A stretch of 64,000 nt of DNA from Sulfitobacter guttiformis (lineage in GTDB: Bacteria > Pseudomonadota > Alphaproteobacteria > Rhodobacterales > Rhodobacteraceae). The DNA lies in contig NZ_RAQK01000002.1 in assembly GCF_003610455.1 (NCBI RefSeq), positions 806,001 through 870,000 on the forward strand, read 5' to 3'. Below the pieces are notes generated by a model. The model made no database searches. It saw nothing but the letters and a program-made list of their open reading frames with translations, and was not told where the DNA came from. Positions 37,621-47,934 of this stretch are shown in pieces. The position numbers and the translations under genes were made by a program. The stretch's first letter is position 1. Each line of letters starts with the position of its first letter.

Positions 37621-38142
37621 ATGAAACCGAAAACGGTCGGGCGCATAGGTGGAGACACTCCACAAGCGCGCCAATTCGCGCCTTACGCATCCCGCGACAC
37701 CGGGTTGTTGCAAGGCACAACACTTCTTACGCTCGAAGGCGAGATGCCCGTTGAGTTTGTAAGTGTTGGAGACAAACTCATTACACGTGACAGCGGCATC
37801 GCCCGTATCGAGCATATTCAGCGTACAACGCGGATGGTTCAGACCATCGCTGTTGCTGCGGGATCGCTCGGGCATAAGCGGCCGGAACGGGACGCAATGC
37901 TGGCAGGCGATCAAATGTGTCTGATACGCGACTGGCGTGCACAGGCGATGTTCAGTGCCGATCGTGCCCTTGTCGCGGCGCGTACCCTTGTCGATGGCGA
38001 ATTCATCCGCGATTTGGGCATGCAAGAACAAACACTGATCCAGATATTCTGTGACGGCCCGCATATTCTTTATGCAGAAGGCCTCGAAGTGAGCACCGCA
38101 GACGGCGCACGCGCACGCGGTCAGGTTTTGCACGCCGCATAA
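37621..38142 (+). CDS. Stand-alone Hint-domain protein
   Basis: 173 residues. A Hedgehog/intein (Hint type 2) domain begins GTTLLTLEGEMPVEFVSVGD and continues through a LITRDSGIARIEHIQ strand pair and a late DGPHILYAEGLEV region. The usual block A Cys is not seen at the start (Thr), and there is no flanking extein, so protein splicing is not expected. Such small Hint proteins are common in Rhodobacteraceae; some end longer surface proteins. Function unknown. Confidence 0.75.
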   Translation: MKPKTVGRIGGDTPQARQFAPYASRDTGLLQGTTLLTLEGEMPVEFVSVGDKLITRDSGIARIEHIQRTTRMVQTIAVAAGSLGHKRPERDAMLAGDQMCLIRDWRAQAMFSADRALVAARTLVDGEFIRDLGMQEQTLIQIFCDGPHILYAEGLEVSTADGARARGQVLHAA

Positions 38143-38807
<665 letters not shown>

Positions 38808-38849
38808 ACCCACACCATCACGACAAGAAATCAGTAAAAGGACATCGCA

Positions 38850-40259
38850 ATGAGCGCTAACGCAGATCTGATCAAACGTATTCAGGACGAGGATATCGAA
38901 TACATCGATATCCGTTTCACCGACACACGCGGCAGGTTGCAGCATGTAACGATTGTGAACGACCTCGTCGATGAGGACTTCCTCGAGGAGGGCTTCATGT
39001 TTGACGGCTCTTCCATCGCTGGCTGGAAATCCATCGAGGCATCAGACATGAAACTGATGCCAGATGTATCGACAGCATACATTGACCCGTTTTATGCCGA
39101 GAAAACCCTGTGTATCCATTGCTCCATCGTTGAGCCAGACACAGGCGAATCATACGAGCGCGACCCCCGTGGTACCGCCGAGAAGGCAGAAGCATATCTC
39201 AAATCGTCAGGTATCGGCGACACAGCATATTTCGGACCCGAGGCGGAATTCTTCCTGTTCGACAATGTGAAATACTCCAACACGATCAACAAAGTGTCCT
39301 ACGAAGTCGACGCATCCGACGGCTCATGGAACACCGATACCGATTACGAGATGGGCAACATGGGCCACCGCCCGGGCCTCAAGGGCGGCTACTTCCCCGT
39401 GAACCCGACCGACGAAGCGCAGGATTTGCGCGGCGAGATGCTCTCGACGATGAAGCGTCTTGGCATGAAGGTCGACAAACACCACCACGAAGTGGCGTCT
39501 TGCCAGCACGAGCTTGGCTTGATCTTCGGCACGCTCACCCATCAGGCCGACGAGATCCAGAAGTACAAATATGTGATCCACAACGTCGCCCATGCTTATG
39601 GCAAATCCGCGACCTTCATGCCAAAGCCGATCTATGGTGATAACGGCTCGGGTATGCATGTGAACATGTCGATCTGGAAAGATGGCAAGCCTTTGTTCGC
39701 AGGCGACAAATACGCTGATCTGTCGCAGGAAGCGCTATATTTCATCGGTGGCATCCTGACCCACGCGAAATCGCTCAACGCCTTCACCAACCCCGGCACA
39801 AACAGCTACAAGCGGCTCATCCCAGGCTTTGAAGCACCCGTTCTGCGCGCCTATTCCGCACGCAACCGCTCTGGCTGCGTTCGCATTCCATGGACAGAAT
39901 CCCCCAAAGCAAAGCGCGTCGAGGCACGTTTCCCCGATCCATCCGCAAACCCCTACCTCTGCTTCTCGGCTCTGCTTATGGCCGGCCTCGACGGGATCAA
40001 GAACAAGATCGATCCGGGCGAAGCAATGGACAAGAACCTCTATGACCTGCCCGCCGAAGAGCTGGCCGGCATCCCGACTGTCTGTGGCTCCCTGCGCGAA
40101 GCGCTGGACGAGTTGAGCAAAGACATGGATTATCTGCTGGCCGGTGACGTGTTCACCCGCGACCAGATCGAAGGCTATATTGGCCTCAAGATGGAAGAAG
40201 TGCACAAGTACGAGCACACACCCCATCCGGTCGAGTTTGGCATGTACTACAGCTGCTAA
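38850..40259 (+). CDS. glnA: Glutamine synthetase type I
   Basis: 469 residues. GSI motifs: [11 protein letters not shown] near the N-terminus, [32 protein letters not shown] and the adenylylation loop [10 protein letters not shown] with Y398. It condenses glutamate and ammonia in the cytoplasm. Regulation by GlnB-dependent adenylylation is expected. A strong intrinsic terminator follows 32 bases after the stop. Confidence 0.97.
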   Translation: MSANADLIKRIQDEDIEYIDIRFTDTRGRLQHVTIVNDLVDEDFLEEGFMFDGSSIAGWKSIEASDMKLMPDVSTAYIDPFYAEKTLCIHCSIVEPDTGESYERDPRGTAEKAEAYLKSSGIGDTAYFGPEAEFFLFDNVKYSNTINKVSYEVDASDGSWNTDTDYEMGNMGHRPGLKGGYFPVNPTDEAQDLRGEMLSTMKRLGMKVDKHHHEVASCQHELGLIFGTLTHQADEIQKYKYVIHNVAHAYGKSATFMPKPIYGDNGSGMHVNMSIWKDGKPLFAGDKYADLSQEALYFIGGILTHAKSLNAFTNPGTNSYKRLIPGFEAPVLRAYSARNRSGCVRIPWTESPKAKRVEARFPDPSANPYLCFSALLMAGLDGIKNKIDPGEAMDKNLYDLPAEELAGIPTVCGSLREALDELSKDMDYLLAGDVFTRDQIEGYIGLKMEEVHKYEHTPHPVEFGMYYSC

Positions 40260-40290
40260 ACGCTGCAAGTAGCCGAATATTCTAAAAGAA

Positions 40291-40317
40291 GGCGCTCTGG
40301 TTCAGGGCGCCTTTTTT
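40291..40317 (+). terminator. Intrinsic terminator of glnBA
   Basis: GGCGCTCT (40291-40298) pairs with AGGGCGCC (40304-40311) around a five-base loop, followed by six T residues (40312-40317). Confidence 0.88.
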
Positions 40318-40462
40318 GGTATGGAAAATTTAAAGCGCATGGAGCATGCTTCCCCCCCCCCGTCGGTGGCCGCACCCATAATAAGCGGCGGAAACAACGA
40401 AGGGTTTGCAAGCCCGTGGAGGTTCGTTAATCTAGTGCGAAACATTATTCAGAGGTAAGCCC

Positions 40463-41266
40463 ATGCGCTCCATCAAGACCATAGCGATATCTTTCGCCCT
40501 ATCGGCGGCTTTGGCCGCGCCTGCGGTTGCAGCACAATGCGGCAATGACGCCGGCGGCTTCAACACGTGGAAAGCTGCATTTGCAGGCGAAGCTCAAAAG
40601 GCAGGCGTAGGGCAGCGCGGCCTCGCAGCCCTTGCCAGCGCACAATATGCGTCTGACACCATTCAGGCTGACCGCAACCAGAAGTCGTTCAAATATACCC
40701 TCGATAAATTCATGCAGGTGCGCGGTGCCCCGACAATCGTAAGTCAAGGACGCAAGCGCAAAGGCCAGAATGCAAATTTCTACGCCTCGCTGGAGCGTCA
40801 ATACGGCGTGCCCGCAGGTGTTTTGCTGGCCATCCACGGGATGGAAACCGCCTTTGGCGGGTTCATGGGCAGCAGCCGCGTGGTTTCTGCAATCACAACA
40901 CTGGCCTATGATTGCCGCCGGTCTGACTTTTTTGCGCCACATGCGATTGGTGCGCTCCTGCTGGTGGATCAAGGTACAATCGACAGCAACACAAAGGGCG
41001 CCAAGCATGGCGAGTTGGGGCATACACAATTCCTGCCCGGGAACGCAAAACGCTACGGCGTAGACGGTAACGGCGACGGCCGTGTCGATCTGTACAACCA
41101 GACCGACGCGCTTGCCTCCACCGCTAACTTTCTACGCTCAAAGGGCTGGAAGGCAGGTCAGGGATATCAGGAAGGCCAACCCAACTTTTCCGTGATCAAG
41201 CAGTGGAATGCGGCGACAGTTTACCAGCAGGCCATCGCGATCATGGGTGCCCAGATCGACGGCTAA
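40463..41266 (+). CDS. Lytic murein transglycosylase, MltB-like
   Basis: 267 residues with a signal peptide (cleavage likely after AAPAVAA, about residue 24). The SLT-type catalytic glutamate is E128 in IHGMETAFGG, followed by ALLLVDQG and GELGHTQFLPGNAKRYGVDG, the MltB-family (SLT_2) hallmark. It is short for MltB and lacks a lipobox, so it should be soluble in the periplasm. It cleaves peptidoglycan glycan strands to 1,6-anhydro ends. Confidence 0.88.
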   Translation: MRSIKTIAISFALSAALAAPAVAAQCGNDAGGFNTWKAAFAGEAQKAGVGQRGLAALASAQYASDTIQADRNQKSFKYTLDKFMQVRGAPTIVSQGRKRKGQNANFYASLERQYGVPAGVLLAIHGMETAFGGFMGSSRVVSAITTLAYDCRRSDFFAPHAIGALLLVDQGTIDSNTKGAKHGELGHTQFLPGNAKRYGVDGNGDGRVDLYNQTDALASTANFLRSKGWKAGQGYQEGQPNFSVIKQWNAATVYQQAIAIMGAQIDG

Positions 41267-41300
41267 CCCGTCATTTGGATTACGTAAAGCAACTAAACAA

Positions 41301-41337
41301 ACCCCGATGCCTACCGGCTTCGGGGTCTGTTTATTTT
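41301..41337 (+). terminator. Terminator between the transglycosylase and metC genes
   Basis: ACCCCGA (41301-41307) pairs with TCGGGGT (41320-41326), then a T-rich run (CTGTTTATTTT). It can stop the plus-strand transglycosylase transcript 35 bases after its stop. Confidence 0.7.
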
Positions 41338-41538
41338 GAGCGCCGCGTAGCAATGCGTGATTAAGCGTCAGACCCCGGCCGTATCTGTACCGGCGACGTC
41401 CTGTCCAAAAACCATACGCCCTCTCCCAAAATAGAGCGCGGGTGGATACCAATCCTGTAACTGCTGGCACCGGCAACCGGGTTGATGGGACGATGGTACA
41501 AATGCCTTTTCGTTACTTAACGAGGCTGATGCGTGGTT

Positions 41539-42693
41539 CTATTGACCCAGCGCCTGCCCCAGATCATCGGCCAGATCGCCTGCATCTTCGATCCCCACGG
41601 ACAACCGCAGCAGACCCTCGGGGATGCCTGTGTGAGGCTCGATTGTATGGCGGTGTTCCACAAGGCTTTCTACCCCGCCCAGAGACGTAGCGCGGTGAAA
41701 CAGTTTGAGCCGCGCGACAGCCCCAAGTGCGGCCGGGGCTGCCCCTTTGACCACAAACGACAACAGGGGGCCAAAGCCGCCTTTCATCTGGGCGCAAGCC
41801 AAGGTGTGGCCCTTATGGGTCGGCAAGCCGGGATAGAGGACGGTCTCGACGGCCGGATGATCGCTCAGATATTCTGCGAGTTTCTGGGCGTTCGACGACA
41901 TCCGCTCGACCCGCAGAGGCAATGTGCGCATGCCCCGCAGCAACAGCCATGCCTCGAATGGTCCAAGGACGGCCCCTGCCATATCGCGGTCGCTGCGGAT
42001 CGCCTGCCAAACGGCGCTGCTCGCATCCGCCACCGCCAGCGCACCGGCCAGCACATCGGAATGACCGTTGAGCCCTTTTGTGGCCGAATGCATCACGATA
42101 TCGGCCCCGAACGAAAGCGCGGGCGTCAGCACAGGTGTGGCAGTGGTCATATCGGCGACCAGCAGACCGCCGTTCGCATGCACCGCCTCGGCACAAGGCG
42201 CGATATCAACGATGCGCAACCATGGGTTCGATGGTGTTTCAATCCACGCCAGTGCGGGCTTGTGTGCCGTGCAAGTCGCAGTGAAAGCGTCGGTATCTGC
42301 GGCCTCGACTTCAATTAATGTGATGTCGCGGCGGGTACAAAAGGCGCGGATCCACGCCGTAGTACCCCAGTAGATCTGGCTTTGCACCAGAACTGTTGCG
42401 CCAGCAGGCAGCGTGCGGAACACCGCAGCCACCGCAGCCATGCCCGAAGGGAACACCATCGCATCAGCCGCCCCTTCCAGACGCGCGAGGACGCCCTCGA
42501 CCATCCGGCCGTTGGGCGCATGGCTGCGCGAATAGACGTTGCCGTCTACTGCGGGCACGTAATCCTCGTCGCGCACGAATGTCGTCGCTGGATGGATCGA
42601 CGGGACAACACCGCCCGTTGCATCATCCAGAAGCCCGCCGGCCTGTGCCGCGATGGTTGCCGGTTTAAGAGTATCGAGGTTTTTGGGGGCCAT
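41539..42693 (-). CDS. metC: Cystathionine beta-lyase (Cys/Met metabolism PLP enzyme)
   Basis: 384 residues from the ATG at 42693, chosen because GGAG lies six bases before it; the first in-frame start at 42777 would add a non-homologous leader. The PLP lysine is K206 in MHSATKGLNGHSD. Other motifs: NVYSRSHAPNG, VFPSGMAAVAA, ETPSNPWLRI, and TSLGGVESLVEHR. It cleaves cystathionine to homocysteine, pyruvate and ammonia. The GLNG in place of the common YLNG is unusual. It stands alone and divergent from 42892. Confidence 0.87.
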   Translation of the reverse strand: MAPKNLDTLKPATIAAQAGGLLDDATGGVVPSIHPATTFVRDEDYVPAVDGNVYSRSHAPNGRMVEGVLARLEGAADAMVFPSGMAAVAAVFRTLPAGATVLVQSQIYWGTTAWIRAFCTRRDITLIEVEAADTDAFTATCTAHKPALAWIETPSNPWLRIVDIAPCAEAVHANGGLLVADMTTATPVLTPALSFGADIVMHSATKGLNGHSDVLAGALAVADASSAVWQAIRSDRDMAGAVLGPFEAWLLLRGMRTLPLRVERMSSNAQKLAEYLSDHPAVETVLYPGLPTHKGHTLACAQMKGGFGPLLSFVVKGAAPAALGAVARLKLFHRATSLGGVESLVEHRHTIEPHTGIPEGLLRLSVGIEDAGDLADDLGQALGQ

Positions 42694-42891
42694 TGTGCGC
42701 TCCGCTGAGGTGGCTGTGGATTCTGTCAGCCGCAGGTGTAGGGCGCGCAGAGCACCTGTGCAAACCTGAAGTATCACCGATGCCGCAAGTTACGGTGCCT
42801 CCCGAAGCGTCACGGTGACGTGAGGCGCGTGTCAGCCTCTTGTACCTCACCGCCCGCCGGTCCAGTTTATGAAGGTCACAGGAGACAACAG

Positions 42892-44112
42892 ATGGCGACA
42901 AAGCACATAACCTTTACCGGCCATGACGGCTCAGCGCTGTCAGCGCGGCTTGACATGCCGACAGGGCCGCATCTGGCCACTGCGATATTTGCCCATTGTT
43001 TTACATGTGGAAAGGATATCCCCGCTGCCCGCCGCATTTCGGCCCGTCTGGCCGCGATGGGTATTGCAGTGCTCCGGTTTGATTTCACAGGCCTTGGCCA
43101 TTCGGAGGGCGAGTTCCAGAACACCTCCTTCTCGAGCAACGTCGATGATATTATTGCCGCAGCCGAATGGTGTACAGCGCAGGGTATGGCCCCCAGTCTA
43201 CTGGTCGGGCACTCTCTGGGTGGTGCAGCAGTGATAAAAGCGGCAGGCCTGATGCAGGGGATCAAGGCGGTGGCAACGATTGGAGCCCCCTTTGACCCAG
43301 CACATGTGACCCACCATTTCGCCGCTGCACTGCCGGATATCGAAACGAACGGATCGGCGGAGGTCACTTTGGGTGGACGTCCCTTTACGATCGGAAAATC
43401 ATTCATCGAGGACACGGGCAATGGCGTTCTGGGCGATGTGCTATCGCACCTGGGGGCCGCGTTGCTGGTGATGCACGCACCGCGTGACAAGATTGTTGGC
43501 GTGGAAAGCGCCTCACAGATTTTTACCGCTGCCAGACATCCTAAAAGCTTTGTCTCGCTGGATGATGCCGACCATCTGGTAAGCAATCCGAAAGATGCAG
43601 AATATGTAGCGGATGTGATTGCGACGTGGGCTGCGAGATACATCAACCGTCCCCTGCCCGCTCCGCCCATCGGCGCACCAGAGGGGGTGGTGCGGGTGTC
43701 CGAGGCCAATCCCCATGGCTTTTTGCAAGACATCACATCGGGCAGTCACATGCATATGCTTGCCGATGAGCCGTTGGCCTATGGCGGAACAAATATGGGC
43801 ATGTCGCCCTACGGGTTTCTGGCTGCCAGTCTGGGGGCCTGTACCTCCATGACCGTGCGAATGTATGCGCAGCGAAAAGGCTGGCCACTTGAGCATGTTA
43901 ATGTGGATGTGAGCCACAACAAGGTACATGCGCAGGACGCCGCATTGGGCACCGGCGAGAAGATCGACGTGTTCAAGCGGTGCATAACGCTCACCGGAGG
44001 CGAGCTTACCCATGAGCAGCGGATGCGCCTGCTGGAGATCGCAGACCGCTGCCCCGTGCATCGCACACTTGAGCGGACTTCGGTGGTCGAAACTGATCTG
44101 GTCGCCGCCTGA
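42892..44112 (+). CDS. Alpha/beta hydrolase - OsmC fusion protein
   Basis: 406 residues; ATG at 42892 with AGGAGA seven bases upstream. Residues 1 to about 255 form an alpha/beta hydrolase (HCFTCGKDIPAARRI, nucleophile in LLVGHSLGGAAV, late Asp/His in HAPRDKIV and DADHLVS). Residues about 270-406 form an OsmC peroxidase-like domain with its redox cysteines in LGACTSMTVRMYAQRK and ADRCPVHRTL. Such two-domain proteins are known but the joint function is not; organic peroxide or ester detoxification is likely. Confidence 0.9.
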   Translation: MATKHITFTGHDGSALSARLDMPTGPHLATAIFAHCFTCGKDIPAARRISARLAAMGIAVLRFDFTGLGHSEGEFQNTSFSSNVDDIIAAAEWCTAQGMAPSLLVGHSLGGAAVIKAAGLMQGIKAVATIGAPFDPAHVTHHFAAALPDIETNGSAEVTLGGRPFTIGKSFIEDTGNGVLGDVLSHLGAALLVMHAPRDKIVGVESASQIFTAARHPKSFVSLDDADHLVSNPKDAEYVADVIATWAARYINRPLPAPPIGAPEGVVRVSEANPHGFLQDITSGSHMHMLADEPLAYGGTNMGMSPYGFLAASLGACTSMTVRMYAQRKGWPLEHVNVDVSHNKVHAQDAALGTGEKIDVFKRCITLTGGELTHEQRMRLLEIADRCPVHRTLERTSVVETDLVAA

Positions 44113-44235
44113 CCTTTACTCTCGTCGTCCCGCTCCTCGGGGCCGGGCATTGAATAATCCGCGCTCCAGCCTTGTCCTTGGGCGGGTCAGGGGATATTGC
44201 GCGATTATCCCGCAGTCTCACAGATAGGTGTCCCT

Positions 44236-45540
44236 ATGATCCCCCGCTATTCCCGCCCCGAAATGGTATCAATCTGGTCACCGGAAACAAAATTCCGCAT
44301 CTGGTACGAAATCGAGGCACATGCCTGTGATGCAATGGCCGATATTGGCGTCATCCCCCGCGCCAATGCAGACGCGGTTTGGAAAGCAAAAGACGTAGAA
44401 TTCGACGTGGCCCGCATCGACGAGATCGAAGCCGTGACCAAGCATGACGTAATCGCATTCCTCACCCATCTGGCCGAGCATGTAGGCGCGGACGAGGCAC
44501 GGTTTGTGCATCAGGGCATGACCAGTTCGGACGTGCTCGATACCGCGTTTAACGTACAGTTGACCCGCGCTGCCGATATTCTTATCGCTGATATGGAGGC
44601 GCTTCTGGCCGCTCTCAAGCGCCGAGCGATCGAACACAAAGACACCCTGCGTGTGGGTCGCAGCCATGGTATCCATGCGGAACCTACAACGATGGGCCTG
44701 ACCTTTGCGCGGTTTTATGCAGAGATGGACCGCAACCTGAAGCGTCTACACACAGCCCGCGAAGAGATCGCAACAGGCGCGATCTCTGGTGCAGTCGGAA
44801 CCTTCGCCAACATCGATCCGCGCGTGGAAGAACATGTCTGTGCCAAACTGGGCCTCACCCCCGAGCCGATCAGCACACAGGTTATTCCGCGTGACCGTCA
44901 CGCCGCATTCTTTGCCTGCCTCGGTGTGATCGCCAGTTCGATCGAGAATGTCGCCACCGAAGTGCGCCACATGCAGCGCACTGAAGTGCTAGAAGGAGCG
45001 GAGTTTTTCTCTGCGGGGCAAAAAGGCTCCTCTGCGATGCCACATAAAAAAAACCCCGTGCTCACCGAAAATCTTACTGGTCTGGCGCGTACCATCCGGA
45101 TGGCGGTGATCCCTGCGATGGAGAATGTGACGCTCTGGCACGAGCGTGATATTTCCCACTCTTCCGTCGAGCGCGCGATTGGCCCCGATACGACCATCAC
45201 CCTTGATTTTGCGCTACACCGGCTCACCGGCGTGATCGACAAAATGCTGATTTACCCCGACAATATGCTGGCCAACATGAATAAGTTCAGCGGCCTCGTG
45301 ATGTCACAGCGCGTCTTGCTTGCGTTGACACAGGCAGGCGTGAGCCGTGAAGACAGCTATAAGCTGGTGCAGCGCAACGCCATGAAGGTTTGGGATCACG
45401 GCAAGGACTTCAAAACCGAGCTTTTGGGCGACGATGAAGTTCTGGCCGCACTGAGTGTTGCCGAGATCGAAGAAAAGTTCGACATGGGCTACCACACAAA
45501 GCATGTTGATACGATTTTCAAGCGCGTCTTTGGCGACTGA
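44236..45540 (+). CDS. purB: Adenylosuccinate lyase
   Basis: 434 residues. ATG 44236 gives the family start IPRYSRPEMVSIWSPETKF; an in-frame GTG/ATG at 44197 adds an unrelated leader. The fumarase-superfamily signature GSSAMPHKKNP is present, with HQGMTSSDVLDTA and the catalytic-histidine region GRSHGIHAEPTTMG. It acts twice in purine synthesis (SAICAR to AICAR, adenylosuccinate to AMP). Stands alone. Confidence 0.96.
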   Translation: MIPRYSRPEMVSIWSPETKFRIWYEIEAHACDAMADIGVIPRANADAVWKAKDVEFDVARIDEIEAVTKHDVIAFLTHLAEHVGADEARFVHQGMTSSDVLDTAFNVQLTRAADILIADMEALLAALKRRAIEHKDTLRVGRSHGIHAEPTTMGLTFARFYAEMDRNLKRLHTAREEIATGAISGAVGTFANIDPRVEEHVCAKLGLTPEPISTQVIPRDRHAAFFACLGVIASSIENVATEVRHMQRTEVLEGAEFFSAGQKGSSAMPHKKNPVLTENLTGLARTIRMAVIPAMENVTLWHERDISHSSVERAIGPDTTITLDFALHRLTGVIDKMLIYPDNMLANMNKFSGLVMSQRVLLALTQAGVSREDSYKLVQRNAMKVWDHGKDFKTELLGDDEVLAALSVAEIEEKFDMGYHTKHVDTIFKRVFGD

Positions 45541-45671
45541 TTATTGCCGAATCCTTGGGCAGTTACGCAATAAAGCATGCGTCAGCTTGACACAGAACAC
45601 ATAAACGGTGCGATTTCTTTTGAAATTGCACCGTTTCTCGTTAACGTAGGGTCATGTCACGAAAAGGAGTA

Positions 45672-45833
45672 ATGGACATGAAAATGAAGATTGCACTTGC
45701 CACTGCCACCCTGCTGCTTTTGCCAACGCTGAGCATGGCTGCGGGCTGCAACTATGACAAACAGGCGATGTCATGCGCCCAAGGCTCGGTTTATGACAGT
45801 GCGAGCAAGAGTTGCGTCGCAACAACCACCTAA
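45672..45833 (+). CDS. Small secreted Cys-containing protein
   Basis: 53 residues, ATG 45672 to TAA 45831-45833, with AAGGAG seven bases upstream. A signal peptide (KIALATATLLLLPTLSMAA) is followed by a short mature part with four cysteines or so: GCNYDKQAMSCAQGSVYDSA then SKSCVA. The motif C-x2-G-x2-YD-x4-K-x-C recurs in the next gene. Unknown function, possibly envelope-bound. No terminator was noticed in the gap before 45964. Confidence 0.6.
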   Translation: MDMKMKIALATATLLLLPTLSMAAGCNYDKQAMSCAQGSVYDSASKSCVATTT

Positions 45834-45963
45834 AACACAAGACCGCATCGAACATCGGTTACACGCTGGTGTGATAGCGCGCGGGCTAAATTTTGTTTAC
45901 CGCGCGCTGTCGAGTGCTACCTTTTAAGCTAACTTAATTAATATTTTTTTATGGAGCATCTCG

Positions 45964-46482
45964 ATGCGTATATTTTTAGCTGCCACACTCGCTCTCGCTG
46001 TTCCTTTTGCCGCATCGGCAGCTGGCGACGAGAGAGCTCCGCCGAAAAAGCCGAAATGCGAAAGCGGCTTTGTCTACGATAAAACTACCAAGAAATGCGT
46101 AAGCAGCACGGGCCACACCTTCGATGTGGATACACTCTATCAGGAAGTGCGCGCCCTTTCACATCATGGACGGTACGGCGATGCGCAGACCTTGTTGGCG
46201 ATGATGCCCGCCGAGGATGATCGCACGCTCACCTACCTTGGCTTTACCAACCGGAAGATGGGCAATACCGAAGCCGGGATGGCCTATTACAATCGCGCCC
46301 TCACTGTGAACCCCGCCAACGTTCTTGCCCGGTCCTACATGGGACAGGGTTTTGTCGAAGAAGGCAATGTGACCGCGGCGATTGAACAGCTTCGCCAAAT
46401 CCGTGCACATGGGGGCGCTGGCACATGGGCAGAGGCATCCCTGCGCACCGCGATTGCCACCGGCGAAACATTCAACTGGTAA
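45964..46482 (+). CDS. Secreted TPR protein with N-terminal Cys motif
   Basis: 172 residues. Signal peptide (RIFLAATLALAVPFAASAA), then a CESGFVYDKTTKKCV motif like that of the upstream small gene, then about three tetratricopeptide repeats (LGFTNRKMGNTEAGMAYYNR and ALTVNPANVLARSYMGQGFV). Periplasmic protein-protein scaffold by inference. A strong terminator follows 22 bases after the stop. Confidence 0.75.
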   Translation: MRIFLAATLALAVPFAASAAGDERAPPKKPKCESGFVYDKTTKKCVSSTGHTFDVDTLYQEVRALSHHGRYGDAQTLLAMMPAEDDRTLTYLGFTNRKMGNTEAGMAYYNRALTVNPANVLARSYMGQGFVEEGNVTAAIEQLRQIRAHGGAGTWAEASLRTAIATGETFNW

Positions 46483-46504
46483 AAATGCTACTGTGAAAAG
46501 GGCT

Positions 46505-46538
46505 GGCGCGATCCTCTGCAGCGATCGCGCCGTTTTTT
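46505..46538 (+). terminator. Intrinsic terminator after the TPR gene
   Basis: GGCGCGATC (46505-46513) pairs perfectly with GATCGCGCC (46523-46531), nine-base loop, then G and six T residues (46533-46538). Confidence 0.88.
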
Positions 46539-46628
46539 GTATGGCATGATCCCTCACTGAGAGGTTTCAGGATCTTTTTACTTTTAACATGCATACCTGT
46601 GACATACCCTATTTCGAGATTGGCACAG

Positions 46629-47714
46629 ATGAACGAATTAGCATTCAAAACATCCCATCCGTCCCCCATCGCGCGGCACGGCGATGACGGGCACATCGTC
46701 CCTGCCACACTTAGCAAACGAGCGAAGGCAGCAATCGTTGTGCGGTTGCTGATTAACGAAGGTGCCGATATCGCCCTTGAGGAGTTACCCCCCGAACTTC
46801 AGGCGCAGCTCACGCAGCAAATGGGTGCGATGCGGGTCGTTGATCGTGTGACCCTCGCCTCTGTTATCGAGGAATTCACCCAAGAGCTTGAGGCGATTGG
46901 CCTATCGTTCCCCGGCGGAATTGCCGGTGCACTCGATGCACTGGAAGGACGTATCGGGCGCGAGACAGCGGCGCGGCTGCGCAAAGAGGCCGGCGTGCGG
47001 GCCTCTGGAGATCCATGGCAGCGTATCCGTAACCTTCCAGCCGATGCGCTGCAAAAGATTGTCGAACTGGAAAGTGTCGAAGTAGCAGCTGTTTTGCTGT
47101 CGAAGCTTGAAGTCCCGGTCGCGGCTGCGTTGCTTGGCCGTCTGCCTGGCCCGATGGCACGACGTATCACTTATGCCGTTTCCCTGACCAGTGACATATT
47201 GCCGGACGCGGTGGACCGGATCGGTCTATCGCTTGCCGCACAGCAGGACGAGCAGAAAGTTCCTGCCTTCGCCTCGGGAGCTGCCGAAAGGCTAGGTGCA
47301 ATTCTCAATTCATCGTCTACCCCCACGCGCGACGATATGCTTGCAGGTCTCGACGAAAGTGATCAGAGATTGGCCAGTGAGGTGCGCAAGGCAATCTTTA
47401 CCTTCGCTAACATCCCCAGCCGTATTCTACCCCGTGATGTGCCGCGACTGCTTCGTAACGTCGATGGCGGTGTGTTGCTTATCGCGATGGCAGGTGCGGA
47501 GACAGCAGGTTTTGCTGCACCACGAGATTTTATCCTAGAGAATATGTCTGGCCGCATGGCCGACCAAATGCGTGAGGACATATCCGAAGCGCCAAAAGCC
47601 AAACCCGCCGAAGTGGACGAGGCGATGGCAGCCGTTGTTGCAGCGATCCGCGAAATGGAGCAAAGCGGAGATCTTGTATTGATTGAGCAGGATACAGAGG
47701 GGGAGACGGGCTGA
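46629..47714 (+). CDS. fliG: Flagellar motor switch protein FliG
   Basis: 361 residues from ATG 46629 (a GTG at 46599 is possible but has no better site). The three FliG domains can be traced: N-terminal LSKRAKAAIVVRLLINEGAD, middle EVAAVLLSKLEVPVAAALLG (the FliM-binding EHPQ-type region is not obvious), and C-terminal LLRNVDGGVLLIAMAGAETA followed by ENMSGRMADQMREDI. FliG is the rotor protein that meets MotA. No other flagellar gene is in the window. Confidence 0.85.
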   Translation: MNELAFKTSHPSPIARHGDDGHIVPATLSKRAKAAIVVRLLINEGADIALEELPPELQAQLTQQMGAMRVVDRVTLASVIEEFTQELEAIGLSFPGGIAGALDALEGRIGRETAARLRKEAGVRASGDPWQRIRNLPADALQKIVELESVEVAAVLLSKLEVPVAAALLGRLPGPMARRITYAVSLTSDILPDAVDRIGLSLAAQQDEQKVPAFASGAAERLGAILNSSSTPTRDDMLAGLDESDQRLASEVRKAIFTFANIPSRILPRDVPRLLRNVDGGVLLIAMAGAETAGFAAPRDFILENMSGRMADQMREDISEAPKAKPAEVDEAMAAVVAAIREMEQSGDLVLIEQDTEGETG

Positions 47715-47934
47715 GCGAACGCCACTCAAAAATAGCTTGCGACGGTCATGGAACGGTGGCTCTGCTTATTTGCCGCTGGCATCTCTTTGCGGATAACAGA
47801 CACTCAGATCGGCTGACATAAAAGCACAGGGCAAGGTTTTCACCCTATGCACGCATTGAGCAAGATCGGCTATGGTAAGCCAAAAAGATAGGAGAATGCG
47901 CTAGATCCACAGCCATAGTCGCGTCCGGAAATAA

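Noticed and set aside
37621..38142. Intein
   Set aside because: The Hint domain stands alone with no flanking extein and no visible first-position Cys or Ser.
41533..42318. 261-codon plus-strand open frame
   Set aside because: Antisense to metC, His/Arg/Gln-rich composition typical of a shadow frame.
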